A stretch of 64,000 nucleotides of DNA from Alienimonas californiensis (GCF_007743815.1 NZ_CP036265.1:4347823-4411822), one strand, 5' to 3'; counted from the stretch's first letter, positions 1 to 9,432 are shown. Numbers and translations: made by a program. Notes: a model not told the origin generated them from the letters alone.

Positions 1-500
1 AGCCGCGGGTCCTCCAACGGAATGCGCACCGGCGTCCGTCCGCGGCCGAGCGCCGCCGCCGCCCGTGCTAGGTGCCCCCGCAGGGCTCCCACCCGCACCT
101 GCGCCCGCAGACCGGGCGCGAGGAGCATCAGGGCGTCGCAGCGTCCCGGCTCCGCCGCGAGCGTCGCCGCGACTTTGCCGCCCCAACTGATCCCGCACAG
201 GACGGTGGGCGTGCGGGGGTCGGTCCGACGGGCCGCGTGGAGTACGTGCCGCATGTCCGCCAGCAGGCGGTCCGGGTGCCGCACGTCGCCCCGCGGTCCG
301 CCGTTCGCCCCGCTACCGCGACGGTCCGCGAACCAGACGCGCCAGCCTGCTTCCGCCCACCGCCGGCAACTCCAGCCGTACCAGCCCGAATGGCTGCGGA
401 CGCCGGGGCAGAGCACGATCGCCCCGCGGGTCGGCCCGGGCGGGTCGTACCGGCGGCAGAACAGCGGGACGCCGTCCGAAGTCTGGAGGCGCAGTGCCAC
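1..500 (-). CDS. Alpha/beta hydrolase, partial (runs off left edge)
   Basis: The reading frame stays open to the window edge and gives about 166 residues of an alpha/beta-hydrolase fold resembling monoglyceride-lipase or S33-type serine hydrolases. Seen directly: the strand-loop motif ADRRGSGANGG and, about 40 residues later, the nucleophile elbow CGISWGGK (GxSxGG, Ser as nucleophile). The Asp and His of the catalytic triad lie beyond the left edge. A GTG at 500 is chosen because the conserved core (LRLQTSDGVPLF) begins just after it; the frame stays open further upstream, with TTG codons near 640, so the true N-terminus is uncertain. The gene is divergent from the glycosyltransferase at 687. 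Substrate unknown. Confidence 0.7.
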   Translation of the reverse strand, partial: MALRLQTSDGVPLFCRRYDPPGPTRGAIVLCPGVRSHSGWYGWSCRRWAEAGWRVWFADRRGSGANGGPRGDVRHPDRLLADMRHVLHAARRTDPRTPTVLCGISWGGKVAATLAAEPGRCDALMLLAPGLRAQVRVGALRGHLARAAAALGRGRTPVRIPLEDPR

Positions 501-686
501 GGCGTCGGCCAGCGCCGTGCGAGAGGCGCGGACCGCGGGCGTGTCGTGCGGCCACGGGTCAGTGGCGCTGGAAGGTGGGTCGGCCGACAGCGGGGGACGG
601 CGGGTTCGGGGCGGGGGGACGATTCGGCTATTCTTTCCCAACCTAGTTCTCAAAGACGGCGCCCGCCGCGAGGAATCGACCGCACC

Positions 687-1808
687 GTGCCACGCGTCCT
701 GTCCGTCATCGCCACCCTCGACGGCAGCGGCGCCGAGAAGCAGTTCGCCCTGCTCAACGCCGGGCTGAAGGCCCGCGGTTGGGACGTGCAGGCCGTCGCC
801 CTCACCCGCGGCGGACCGTACCGGGCGACGCTGGAGGAGGCCGACGTCCCGGTCACGGTGTTGAACAAGTCGCTGAAGTTCGACCCGTTCTGCCTGAACC
901 GCCTGCGACGGCTCGTCGCCCGCTGGAAGCCGGACCTCATTCACAGCTGGATGTTCACCGCGAACGCCTACGCCCGGATGGCGAGCGGCGGGCGGCCGGT
1001 GATCGTCGGCGAGCGCTGCGTCGACCGGTGGAAGGGCGGCTGGCAGCACGCCGTCGATCGTCGGCTGCTGGGCCGCACGACCAAGATCGTGGGGAACAGT
1101 CAGGCCGTCGTCGATTACGTCGCCGCCTGCGGCGCCCCGGCGAACCGCCTGACCGTCATCCCCAACGGCGTGGAGCCGCTGGATCCGGACCCGGGATACC
1201 GGGCGGCGCTGCTCCGTTCGCTCGACCTGCCCGAGGACGCGCAGCCGGTGGTGTCCGTCGGCCGGCTCGCCCCGCAGAAGCGGCCGGAAGATCTGGTCTG
1301 GGCGTTCCAGTTGCTCCATCAGGCAAACCCGCACGCGGTGCACCTGATCGTCGGGGACGGCCCATTACGCGCCCGCTGCGAGCGACAGGCGACGTACTTC
1401 GAGCACATGCACCGCTGCCGGTTCCTCGGCCACCGAACGGACGCCCGGCAGATCCTCGCCAACGCCGACGCCCTCTGGCTCGCCAGCGAATACGAGGGGC
1501 AATCCAACGCGGTGATGGAGGCCATGAGCGCCGGCGTCGTGCCGATCGTGACGGACATCCCCTCGAACCGCGAACTGGTGACGGACGCGGAGACGGGCTT
1601 TCTGGTGGGCGTCAACGACTCGCTGGGCCTCTGCCAATGGGCGGACCGCGTGTTGAGCGACGAGGTCCTGCGAGAACGAATTGGCGGTGCCGCCCGGCAG
1701 CGGATGCGGACGGAGTTCTCGATCGAAAAGATGATCGACCGCTACGAGTCACTGTACCGCGAAACGCTGGGCGCCCCGGAGACGCCGAGCGGAACGGCGG
1801 TCGCCTGA
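687..1808 (+). CDS. Glycosyltransferase, GT4/GT1-like (GT-B fold)
   Basis: A 373-residue retaining glycosyltransferase that would move a sugar from a nucleotide donor to an envelope or capsule acceptor in the cytoplasm. The N-terminal half begins PRVLSVIATLDGSGAEKQ, the loop typical of GT-B acceptor domains. The C-terminal half carries VIPNGVEPL, VGRLAPQKRPEDL and the donor-binding E-x7-E motif in EYEGQSNAVMEAMSAG. The GTG start at 687 puts the first conserved strand right at the N-terminus; the frame is open further left but antisense to the hydrolase. The stop overlaps the asnB start by one base (TGATG), so the two are probably cotranslated. This pairing is common in polysaccharide or lipopolysaccharide clusters, though no other such genes are visible. 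Confidence 0.88.
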   Translation: MPRVLSVIATLDGSGAEKQFALLNAGLKARGWDVQAVALTRGGPYRATLEEADVPVTVLNKSLKFDPFCLNRLRRLVARWKPDLIHSWMFTANAYARMASGGRPVIVGERCVDRWKGGWQHAVDRRLLGRTTKIVGNSQAVVDYVAACGAPANRLTVIPNGVEPLDPDPGYRAALLRSLDLPEDAQPVVSVGRLAPQKRPEDLVWAFQLLHQANPHAVHLIVGDGPLRARCERQATYFEHMHRCRFLGHRTDARQILANADALWLASEYEGQSNAVMEAMSAGVVPIVTDIPSNRELVTDAETGFLVGVNDSLGLCQWADRVLSDEVLRERIGGAARQRMRTEFSIEKMIDRYESLYRETLGAPETPSGTAVA

Positions 1809-3823
1809 TGTGCGGCTTCGTCGGGGCGATCTGGGAAGCGGGGGCGACGCCGGTCTCGGAAGGCGAACTGAGGGCGATGACGGACGCTCTCGCCCATCGC
1901 GGCCCCGACGACGCCGACGTGTGGCTCGGCGCCACGCCCTCCGGCGGCGGCGTGGCGCTGGGGCATCGACGGCTCTCCATCCTCGACCCCACCCCCTGCG
2001 GCCGGCAGCCGATGGTCGACCCGGCGACCGGCTGCCGCGTCGCCTTCAACGGGGAGATCTACAACTACCGCGAACTGGCCGACCGCTTCGCCGACGGCCG
2101 CCCTTACGACACCGGGACCGATACAGAGGTCCTGCTGCGGGCGTTTTCAGAGGTTGAGTATGACTGTGTCGGCCACTTCCGCGGGATGTTCGCCTTCGCC
2201 GCCTACGATCCGCGGCATGGGACGCTGCTGCTGGCCCGGGATCGACTCGGGCAGAAACCGCTGTTCCTCCGCCGCGAGCCGGGTCGGTTGCTATTCGCCA
2301 GCGAGCTGAAGGCCCTGCTGCAGGTGGACGGTGCCCCGCGGGAGGTCGACCCGGCCGCGGTCGATCGGTTTCTCGCACTCCAGTACGTGCCGGACCCGCA
2401 CTGCATTCTGACGGGCTACGAAAAGCTGCCGCCGGGCCATCGGTTGATCTGGCGGAACGGGGCGGTCGACTCGCAGGCCTACTGGCGGCCGCCGTACGCG
2501 GGGAACGCCTGCGTGGACGGACCCTTCCACACGCCCCTGTCGGGGGTGACGGCCCCGGAGGACTGGCTGGAACACACGCGGCAACGCGTGGAGGAGGCCG
2601 TGCGGCTGCGGTTGCGGAGCGACGTGCCGCTGGGGGCGTTTCTCTCCGGCGGGGTGGACAGCACGGTGATCTGCGCCGTGGCCCAGAAGCTGTTGCGGGA
2701 GGCCGGCGCCGGGCCGCTGAAGACCTTCAGCATCGGCTTTGCGGAGAAGCGTTACGACGAATCGGACTTCGCCCGCACTGCCGCGGACACGCTGGGGACG
2801 GACCATCACGAGTTCCGCGTCACGCCGGACGCCGTCGCGGCGCTGCCGCGGTTGGCGTGGCACTTCGACGAACCGTTCGGCGATTCCTCCGCGATCCCCA
2901 CGCTCGCCCTGTCCGAGCACACGCGGGAGCACGTGACGGTCGCCCTCTCCGGCGACGGCGGCGACGAATTGTTCTGCGGCTACGAACGCTACGACGCCGT
3001 CCGGCTCGCCGCCCGGCTCGACCGCCTGGGGCCGCTCAAAGCGTTGGTCGCCGCCCCGCTCTGGCAGCGCCTGCCTGCAGGCGTGGAGCAGAAGGGGGTG
3101 ATGCGACGGGCGAAACGGTTCGCGGCGGAACTGGCCAAGTCGCCGCAGGAACGCTATCTCCGCTGGATCGGCATCTTCGACCGGGAGACGAGGGACGAGC
3201 TGTACACGCCGGAGTTCCGAGCCCGCATCGACCAAGACGCCGCCGGCGACCTGCGGGACGCCTTCGCAGCGTGCGGCTGCGACGACGGGACGGTCGACGG
3301 AGAGGTGCGGGCGGCGACCTGCGTGGACCTGCTCACCTATTTGCCGGGGGACATTCTCGTCAAAGTCGATCGGGCCAGCATGGCGGTCGGGTTGGAGGCC
3401 CGCAGCCCGCTGCTGGACCACCGCGTCGCCGAACTCGCCGCGGAGATGCCCCAGTCGGTGAAAGTTCGCGGCGGCCGGGCGAAGTGGCCGCTGAAAGCGG
3501 CGGCGTGGTCGGACGACTTCGCGAAACTGCCGCAGGGCTTTCTGGATCGGAAGAAGACCGGCTTCGGAGTGCCGCTGGGGCCGTGGTTTCGCGGCGAACT
3601 GCGGCCGTTGCTGGACCGGGCGCTGCTGAGCGACCGCGCCCTCGCCCGCGGCTGGTTCCGACCCGAGGCGGTGCGACGCCTGATCGAGGACCACGCCGCC
3701 GGCCGCTGGGATCACTCGGCTCGGCTGTGGTGCCTGCTGATGCTGGAACTGTGGTGCCGGACTTGGCTCGACCCGGCCACGGCCCCCACCGCGGCCCCGT
3801 CGACGCTGGACGAGTTGCTCTGA
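1808..3823 (+). CDS. asnB: Asparagine synthase (glutamine-hydrolysing)
   Basis: A class B asparagine synthetase of 671 residues. It makes asparagine, or amidates a carboxylate in a polysaccharide or peptide, using glutamine-derived ammonia and ATP. The catalytic Cys follows the initiator Met (MCGFVGAIW) as in all Ntn-type glutaminase domains; FNGEIYNYREL and RGPDD belong to the same domain. The synthetase domain shows the ATP pyrophosphatase loop FLSGGVDSTVI near residue 278 and ALSGDGGDELFCGYERY. Late motifs KVDRASMAVGLEARSPLLDH and RKKTGFGVPL are intact. It overlaps the glycosyltransferase stop by one base. AsnB homologues next to glycosyltransferases often belong to exopolysaccharide clusters, so a specialised acceptor is possible. 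Confidence 0.95.
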   Translation: MCGFVGAIWEAGATPVSEGELRAMTDALAHRGPDDADVWLGATPSGGGVALGHRRLSILDPTPCGRQPMVDPATGCRVAFNGEIYNYRELADRFADGRPYDTGTDTEVLLRAFSEVEYDCVGHFRGMFAFAAYDPRHGTLLLARDRLGQKPLFLRREPGRLLFASELKALLQVDGAPREVDPAAVDRFLALQYVPDPHCILTGYEKLPPGHRLIWRNGAVDSQAYWRPPYAGNACVDGPFHTPLSGVTAPEDWLEHTRQRVEEAVRLRLRSDVPLGAFLSGGVDSTVICAVAQKLLREAGAGPLKTFSIGFAEKRYDESDFARTAADTLGTDHHEFRVTPDAVAALPRLAWHFDEPFGDSSAIPTLALSEHTREHVTVALSGDGGDELFCGYERYDAVRLAARLDRLGPLKALVAAPLWQRLPAGVEQKGVMRRAKRFAAELAKSPQERYLRWIGIFDRETRDELYTPEFRARIDQDAAGDLRDAFAACGCDDGTVDGEVRAATCVDLLTYLPGDILVKVDRASMAVGLEARSPLLDHRVAELAAEMPQSVKVRGGRAKWPLKAAAWSDDFAKLPQGFLDRKKTGFGVPLGPWFRGELRPLLDRALLSDRALARGWFRPEAVRRLIEDHAAGRWDHSARLWCLLMLELWCRTWLDPATAPTAAPSTLDELL

Positions 3824-3851
3824 CGCCCGGCCTCGGCTCGCGCCTCGGGCG
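3824..3851. terminator. Possible bidirectional terminator hairpin
   Basis: An inverted repeat CGCCCG/CGGGCG with overlapping GCCTCG/CGAGGC pairings lies between the convergent asnB and SGNH-like genes. There is no U-tract, so this is only a candidate; in this GC-rich genome such hairpins also arise by chance. Confidence 0.3.
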
Positions 3852-3866
3852 ACCGATTTGCCACGA

Positions 3867-4661
3867 TCAGAACAGCGAAAGGCTTAAACCGTTGCTGCGC
3901 CACACCGGCTGCGGGGTGCTGCGGGCCCGGCCGAACAGGCGGACCTGCTCCGCCCGGCCCCAGACCGGGGGCACGCGCGGCAGCGTCCCCTCGCCCTCGG
4001 GCCGAAACGACCGCCAGCCGGCGAAGACGCGTTCCCACGCCTCCCTGCGGCGAGACCGACGGATGTGAATCGGGTCGAAGCCGTACCACTCCGCCGGCGG
4101 TTCGAGCGACGCGACGGAGCGGCTCTCGGCCAGCGCCGAGAGTCGCTCGTGCAGTTCGTCGGCCCGCCGCCGCATTTCGTCCCAGGGCAGCGGGTCGCGG
4201 CTGGGGAACAGCAGGCCGCGGGCGGTGTGGTACTGCCACGCCGGCAGGGCGGCGGCCCGACGGCTGGGGGGCAGCGTCAGCGCCACCTCCGCCCCGGGTC
4301 CGAGGCGATCGAGGCAGGCGGCGACCCAGCCGACAAGCGTCGCCGGCGGGTGGCCGTACAGCAGATCGTTGCCGATGTCCGTCAGGCAGACCAGCGGCGG
4401 GGGGCCGGGCGGCCGGTTGGCGTAGGCCGGCCAGGCGCCGCACCGCAGCAGTCCGGGCAGACTGCGTCCGAACGTGAGCGTGCGATCCGCGTAGCTCCGG
4501 CCGTGCCCGGCCGCGATCAGCACGTTCAGATCGCCCTCCAACCCGCCCCGCAGGCTCCGCAGGATCGGTCGCAGGCCCAGCGAGACGTTGCTCGCCCCCA
4601 TCAGCAACACCGTGCGGACCGGGGCCTCGGGGGATTCGTCGCGGGGGGGCGGTTGCGGCAT
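3867..4661 (-). CDS. SGNH/GDSL-like hydrolase
   Basis: A 264-residue protein that looks like a divergent SGNH-fold esterase or lipase. Block I is seen as LLMGASNVSLGL in place of the usual GDS; block III as CLTDIGNDLLYG, carrying the G-x-N-D signature; block V as WYGFDPIHIRR, with the D-x-x-H pair. HGRSYADR may supply the block II oxyanion glycine. No signal peptide is evident, so it is probably cytoplasmic. The nucleophile assignment is uncertain because the canonical GDS is replaced by GAS. It is convergent with asnB. Substrate unknown. Confidence 0.65.
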   Translation of the reverse strand: MPQPPPRDESPEAPVRTVLLMGASNVSLGLRPILRSLRGGLEGDLNVLIAAGHGRSYADRTLTFGRSLPGLLRCGAWPAYANRPPGPPPLVCLTDIGNDLLYGHPPATLVGWVAACLDRLGPGAEVALTLPPSRRAAALPAWQYHTARGLLFPSRDPLPWDEMRRRADELHERLSALAESRSVASLEPPAEWYGFDPIHIRRSRRREAWERVFAGWRSFRPEGEGTLPRVPPVWGRAEQVRLFGRARSTPQPVWRSNGLSLSLF

Positions 4662-4759
4662 CGGGGTACGGAACCGCCGAACGGTCCGAGGTGCAAGGCG
4701 CGAGCGTCTCGCGGCAGCCGAGGCGATCAGGGACCGATCAGGTCGTCACCAGGCCGTCG

Positions 4760-5149
4760 TCAGGCCGTCAGCTTCCGGCGGCGCCGACGGCGGTCCTGGT
4801 CGTGCATGAACTCGTCGCCGTCCTCGCTCTCGGTCAGCAGTCGGCCGGAGAACAGGCGGTAGAACAGCAGCAGGGTGAAGGCGCCGGCGATGCCCGCCCC
4901 GAAGCCGACCGGGCTGATCGGCGTGATGGGGCCGTGCCGGCGGCCCATCTGCTCCAAGATGAAGATGAGGACGCCGCAGCCGATCACGCTGCCGGCGATG
5001 CCCATCAGCGTGGTGGCGATCGCCCCGCCGGGGTCGCGGCCGGGCATCACCGCTTTGGCGCATAGGCCGACGATCGTTCCGAAACCCACCCACAGCAGAA
5101 ATTCGTGGGCCGCGGCACTGAACACCCCGCGGAACTGTTCGAAGTCCAT
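4760..5149 (-). CDS. GlsB/YeaQ/YmgE-family (transglycosylase-associated) membrane protein
   Basis: A small integral membrane protein of 129 residues with three hydrophobic segments separated by glycine-rich turns, the layout of the GlsB/YeaQ/YmgE family, usually annotated as transglycosylase-associated but without proven enzymatic activity and often stress-induced. The central stretch PGRDPGGAIATTLMGIAGS matches the family's G-rich signature. A charged tail rich in Glu, Asp and Arg follows. The start MDFEQF at 5149 is preferred; an in-frame ATG at 5197 would add 16 residues lacking hydrophobic or conserved character. It is divergent from comEC. Confidence 0.7.
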   Translation of the reverse strand: MDFEQFRGVFSAAAHEFLLWVGFGTIVGLCAKAVMPGRDPGGAIATTLMGIAGSVIGCGVLIFILEQMGRRHGPITPISPVGFGAGIAGAFTLLLFYRLFSGRLLTESEDGDEFMHDQDRRRRRRKLTA

Positions 5150-5264
5150 CGATCGCTCGTCGGGTGCGGGGGGAAAGTACGGTCCAGCCCGCTTCATCGG
5201 CGCCGACGGCCGGCCGTCTCCGCCCCCGATTGCGATTCGCCGCGCGCCACGGCTTCAATCCGCC

Positions 5265-7748
5265 GTGCCCCTGCTCGCCCCCGTCCCCGCCGAACCGGGC
5301 GCCCCCGCCGATCGGGGGGCCGACCGGGCCGAGCCCCGACGGCCGGCCGTGGCGATCGCGGCGGCCCTGGCGGCGGGGGTCTGCCTCGACCGTGGCCTCG
5401 CACCGCTGATTGCGCTGCCGCTGGCGGTCGGCGCCGCGGCCGCCCTGCTGGGGCTGGCGGCGCCGGCCGTGCGGCGGGCGGCCCTGCTGGTCGCCCTCGT
5501 CGCGGTGGGCGCCGCCGCCCACCATGTGCAGTGGCGGGCCGTCGCGGCGACTGACGTGTCCCGGCGGGTGGGGGACGACGTGATCCTCGCCCGGCTCACC
5601 GGCGTGCTGATGGCCGATCCGCGGGAGTACGAGGACCCGAACCGCCCCTCCTGGGAGGACGCCCGTCGCTCCGTCGCGGAGGTGCGGTGCGAAAGGCTGG
5701 ACGGCGAGGACGGCCCGGTCGCGTGCAGCGGGCGGATTCGGCTGTACGCCGCCGGGTCGCTGGGGGACCTTGGCGCCGGGGATCGGATCCGGGCGCTCGG
5801 CTGGCTGGGGCCGGTGCAGGGGCCGTCGAACCCCGGCGAGTGGGATCGTCGGGCGGCCCTGCGGCGGGAGGGAATTCGCTGCGAGATGTCCGCCGACGCC
5901 GGCACCGTCGAACGGCTGGCGGAGGGTTGGAACCTCTCGGCGCCGCTGGACTGGCTCCGCGGCCGCTGCGCCCGGCGGATCGACCGCCTGATGCCCGAAC
6001 GGGCCGCCGCGGCGGCGAAGGCCCTCCTGCTGGGCGATCGCACTGACCTCACGCGCGACGATCGCCGCCGTTTCATGGCGAGCGGGGCGATGCACCTGTT
6101 GGCGATCAGCGGACTGCACGTCGGTCTGCTGGCGGCGTTCGCCGCGGGACTCTGCCGATTGGCAGGCTTCGGGGCAGGGCCGACGGCAGTGTTGTGCGTG
6201 GCGGCGGTCGTCGGCTTCGCCCTGCTGGCGGAGTTCCGCCCGCCGGTGCTGCGGGCCGTCCTGTTCGTGATGCTGGCGGCGACGGCGTGGGCCGCCCGGC
6301 GGACGCTGGATTTGTTCAACACCCTGTGCGCCGCCGCCGCGGTCGTGCTGCTGGTCACGCCGGCGTCGCTGTTCGAGCCCGGCACGCAGCTGTCGTTCGT
6401 CGCCGTGGCGGGGCTGGAGTGGGGCCGCCGCGTCTTCGCCGCCCGCCCGCCGTGGTGGCCGGCGGGGCGACTGCAATGGGGGGAGCGACTGTGGGACGGT
6501 TACCGCCTCACGGCCGGCATCGCCGTGTGGACGGCGCCGCTGGTGGCGGCGAACTTCGGCCTCGTCTCGGTCGTCGGCTACGCCCTGAACATCCTGCTCC
6601 TGCCGGCGTTCGGGGCGCTGCTCGGGCTGGGATTCGTGACGCTCGGGCTGCTGATCGTCGTCCCGCCGCTGGCGACGTGGCCGGGCGTGGCGTTCGGCGT
6701 GGGCCTCACGGCGCTGCTGTGGATCGTGGACGCCGCCGCGGCCCTGCCCGGCGGGCACTTCGCCGTCCCGCCGCCCCCGCCGTGGTGGCTGGCGGGCTGG
6801 TACGCCGGGCTGCTGGGCTCGTTGCTCCTCCCGATCCGGCGGATTCGAACCGCCGCCGGTCGCGGAGCGCTGTTAGCGGCCGGAACCCTCTGGGCGATCG
6901 CCCTGTCGGCGGCGCCCGGCGATCTGCCGGAGGGCGCATTGCGGGTCACGGCTCTCGACGTCGGCCACGGCTCGGCGACGCTGATCGAACTCCCGGACGG
7001 CCGGACGCTGCTCTACGACTGCGGCAGCCTGTCCGGCGGCGAGCGCGCCGCAGACGCCGTCGCCGCCGGCCTGCGGGCGCGGGGCCGCACGCGACTGGAC
7101 GAAATCGTCATCTCGCACGCGGACATGGACCACTTCAACGGCCTGCCCGAATTGCTCACCGGCGCCGCCTGGGGCGGCGTGCGGATCGGGGGGCTGTCCG
7201 TCGGGCCGCACTTTCTGGCGTCGGGGCAGGAGGACGCCCGGGCAGCCTTGGAGGCCGCGGACGCCCTGCCGCTCGCCCGGCTCGCCCGCGGTCTGACCCG
7301 GACCGCCGGCGGGGCGACGCTCACGGTCCTGCATCCGGGGGCGACGCTGGACCCGGAGGCGTCGGACAACGATCGCAGCGTCGTGATCCTGATCGAGTAC
7401 GCCGACCGCCGCCTCCTGCTGACCGGCGATCTGGAGGGCGAGCCGCAACGGGAACTCGTCGAGCGCTTCGTGCAGCGGTACGGGGCGGGCGTCGATTTGC
7501 TGCTGGCTCCGCACCACGGCGGGCGGCGAGCGAACCCGGCGACGCTGGCGGAGGCGCTTCAGCCGCGGATCGTCGTCGCCAGCGGCGCCCAGCACGCCGA
7601 CCCGGTGTTTCTTCGCAGCGTCTATCCTCGCTCGACCCTCTTTCTCACCTCCGAGAGCGGCGCCGTGACCGTCACGGTGACGCCGGAGGGGACGCTGGAG
7701 GCGACGCCGTTTCTCCCGACGGACCCGGCGGCGAGGCCGCCCCGGTGA
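5265..7748 (+). CDS. comEC: ComEC/Rec2-family DNA uptake channel
   Basis: An 827-residue polytopic membrane protein of the ComEC/Rec2 family, which forms the inner-membrane channel for single-stranded DNA in natural transformation. Domain order: N-terminal hydrophobic helices and a DUF4131-like soluble region (about 20-220), the competence core with HLLAISGLHVGLLAA near residue 280, many transmembrane helices to about 560, and a C-terminal metallo-beta-lactamase-like domain with ISHADMDHFNG and APHHGG. All three parts are present and uninterrupted, so it looks functional. The GTG start at 5265 is chosen because it follows the divergent neighbour; earlier codons are antisense to that gene. No other competence genes are visible here. 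Confidence 0.9.
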   Translation: MPLLAPVPAEPGAPADRGADRAEPRRPAVAIAAALAAGVCLDRGLAPLIALPLAVGAAAALLGLAAPAVRRAALLVALVAVGAAAHHVQWRAVAATDVSRRVGDDVILARLTGVLMADPREYEDPNRPSWEDARRSVAEVRCERLDGEDGPVACSGRIRLYAAGSLGDLGAGDRIRALGWLGPVQGPSNPGEWDRRAALRREGIRCEMSADAGTVERLAEGWNLSAPLDWLRGRCARRIDRLMPERAAAAAKALLLGDRTDLTRDDRRRFMASGAMHLLAISGLHVGLLAAFAAGLCRLAGFGAGPTAVLCVAAVVGFALLAEFRPPVLRAVLFVMLAATAWAARRTLDLFNTLCAAAAVVLLVTPASLFEPGTQLSFVAVAGLEWGRRVFAARPPWWPAGRLQWGERLWDGYRLTAGIAVWTAPLVAANFGLVSVVGYALNILLLPAFGALLGLGFVTLGLLIVVPPLATWPGVAFGVGLTALLWIVDAAAALPGGHFAVPPPPPWWLAGWYAGLLGSLLLPIRRIRTAAGRGALLAAGTLWAIALSAAPGDLPEGALRVTALDVGHGSATLIELPDGRTLLYDCGSLSGGERAADAVAAGLRARGRTRLDEIVISHADMDHFNGLPELLTGAAWGGVRIGGLSVGPHFLASGQEDARAALEAADALPLARLARGLTRTAGGATLTVLHPGATLDPEASDNDRSVVILIEYADRRLLLTGDLEGEPQRELVERFVQRYGAGVDLLLAPHHGGRRANPATLAEALQPRIVVASGAQHADPVFLRSVYPRSTLFLTSESGAVTVTVTPEGTLEATPFLPTDPAARPPR

Positions 7749-8778
7749 TGATCGCCGGTGAGGAAGCGGAGGAGGGCGGCTCCGCGGCTCCCTCGTGCCC
7801 GGCCTCCGCCGGATCCAGGTCCGGAAGTTTCGGGGCGCGAATCAATTCTTCGTGAGCCCGCGTGCGCACGGCTTCGATCCGATACGCCGCCGCGGCGCCG
7901 TCCGCCCGCTCCACCGCCCGCTCAAAGGTGTCAAAGGCGTCGACGAGCGTCGTCCCCGTCGACCCGGCGATGGCGTGCTCCAGCTTGCCGAGGGCCGCCG
8001 GCAGATCGCCCTTGAGGATCTCCGCCCAACCGGCCGCGCTGGCTTCGACCGCAACTGTCAAGTGGCCCAGTTGGGCCCGATCCTTCATCCGATGATTGGC
8101 AGAGAGGACGGGGTAACGACGTTGCCGCACGGCGGTCTTCATCGTGGGGCCGCCCGGAGCGGGGGGCAGTGCGAAGCGGTCCAGCGAGGTGAGGGACGCC
8201 TGCTTTTTCTCCGCCTCCGCTTCCGCCCGCCGCAGCCCGGCGCTGGCCTTCGGGAAGTCCGGCCGGATTCGCAACGCCTCGCGGAAGGCGTCGGCGGCGG
8301 CGCGGGCGCGGCCGAGATCCAGCAGCGTGTTCCCGAGGTTCTGGTGGGCTTCCGCGAAGGCCGGGTCCAGCCGCACCGCCTCCCGGTAGGCCTCGGCCGC
8401 CAGTTTGTTGCGGTTCAGTTTCCGCCGGGCGATACCGAGGTTGTAGAAGCCCTCGGCGATGTTGTGATCCAGCGAAATCGCCTTCTGCAGGACCCGTTCG
8501 GCCTGCTTGTGGTCGCCGGTCCGGTTGTGGATCGCCCCGATATTGACGAGCGCCCGGGCGTGGGCGGGGGTCAGCCGCGTGACCTTCTCGAAGAGTTCAA
8601 TCGCCCGGTCGAGCCGGCCGGCGGCGAAGACGGCCCCGCCGGCCGCCATGTGCAGTTCCACGTCCATGGGAGCCGCCGCCGCCGCCTGCTCGTAGGCGTC
8701 CGCCGCCTCCTCACGCTGTCCCGCGGCGGCGTGGGCCCGGGCGACGGCCGAGAGATCAGTGGCGGGCGGAGCAGACAT
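7672..8778 (-). CDS. Tetratricopeptide repeat protein
   Basis: A 368-residue protein with about five TPR units between residues 10 and 190, seen as repeated A..G...AA..YEQA and NLG......A...Y..A blocks (for example FYNLGIARRKLNRNKLAAEA). TPRs form a helical scaffold for protein contacts. The C-terminal half is predicted helical, without a recognised domain, and ends in a Pro/Ser/Ala-rich tail. The start MSAPPATD at 8778 fits the first repeat; a longer frame to 8850 exists. No signal peptide is seen. The 3' end overlaps the convergent comEC end by 77 bases, so the low-complexity tail may be shaped by antisense constraint. Partner unknown. Confidence 0.75.
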   Translation of the reverse strand: MSAPPATDLSAVARAHAAAGQREEAADAYEQAAAAAPMDVELHMAAGGAVFAAGRLDRAIELFEKVTRLTPAHARALVNIGAIHNRTGDHKQAERVLQKAISLDHNIAEGFYNLGIARRKLNRNKLAAEAYREAVRLDPAFAEAHQNLGNTLLDLGRARAAADAFREALRIRPDFPKASAGLRRAEAEAEKKQASLTSLDRFALPPAPGGPTMKTAVRQRRYPVLSANHRMKDRAQLGHLTVAVEASAAGWAEILKGDLPAALGKLEHAIAGSTGTTLVDAFDTFERAVERADGAAAAYRIEAVRTRAHEELIRAPKLPDLDPAEAGHEGAAEPPSSASSPAIITGAASPPGPSGETASPPASPPASP

Positions 8779-8886
8779 CAGGGGCGTCCGATGTGAAGAA
8801 CCTGCGGACGCGCAGCCTAGGCCGCGGGAACCCCGCACGGAAGCACACACCGGCCCTCGACCTCCCGGCGGGCGTCGCCCGCGGGT

Positions 8887-9396
8887 TCAGCGGGGCAGTC
8901 CGGCCGGGAACGGCGGCGCCGAACCGGGAGGAGCGTTCAAGGAGGAGGCGCCGCCGGCGTCCGCCGATCCGGAGACGGCCCGCACCGCGCGCTTGCTGAG
9001 GGCTTCCAGTTCGCGGCGGCGTTCCTCGATCTCCGCGTCGATCCCCTGATAGAACAGGACGTAGGTCACGTCCGCCTCGCGGAACGCCCGCACCCGGGCG
9101 GAGACCGTCCTATCGAGGCAGAAGAATGCCGCGTCCAGCCCCGCCTCGCCCCCGGCCAGCGGAGCGGTCGCGAGGGCTTCGCTTTCGAAATCTTCGTACT
9201 CCTCCCGCAGCCCGGCGACGGCGCTGTCCACCGCATCAGCGGGATCCGGCCCGCCGGGCAGAGCGGTGAACGTCCAGAAACAGGTGTCCGGGCTGGTGAG
9301 CGTCAGCGTCCCGCCGTCGCGTTCCGCGGTCCAGCCGTCGGGAACGGGGACTGGCGGGGCGGAGGGCGAACCGGGGGGCGTGTCCTCGAGACTCAT
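8887..9396 (-). CDS. Hypothetical protein
   Basis: I do not recognise this 169-residue protein. It has a proline-rich N-terminus, a beta-strand-rich central part (WTAERDGGTLTLTSP, then TCFWTFTALPG) and a helical C-terminal part rich in Glu and Arg (EIEERRRELEALSKRAV). The pattern resembles small DUF1795-like beta-sheet proteins, but that is only an impression. It lies 36 bases downstream of the UvrA-like gene on the same strand and may be cotranscribed with it and with the TPR gene. Codon use is that of its neighbours. Confidence 0.6.
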   Translation of the reverse strand: MSLEDTPPGSPSAPPVPVPDGWTAERDGGTLTLTSPDTCFWTFTALPGGPDPADAVDSAVAGLREEYEDFESEALATAPLAGGEAGLDAAFFCLDRTVSARVRAFREADVTYVLFYQGIDAEIEERRRELEALSKRAVRAVSGSADAGGASSLNAPPGSAPPFPAGLPR

Positions 9397-9432
9397 CGGC
9401 GGGGCGGGCGTGAGGGGCGGGGGCGAGCGATT

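Noticed and set aside
22-686. Plus-strand open frames upstream of the glycosyltransferase
   Set aside because: They are antisense to a convincing alpha/beta hydrolase on the minus strand; the glycosyltransferase core starts at GTG 687.
2291-3715. Long minus-strand frame over asnB
   Set aside because: Antisense of a clear gene with no domain evidence.
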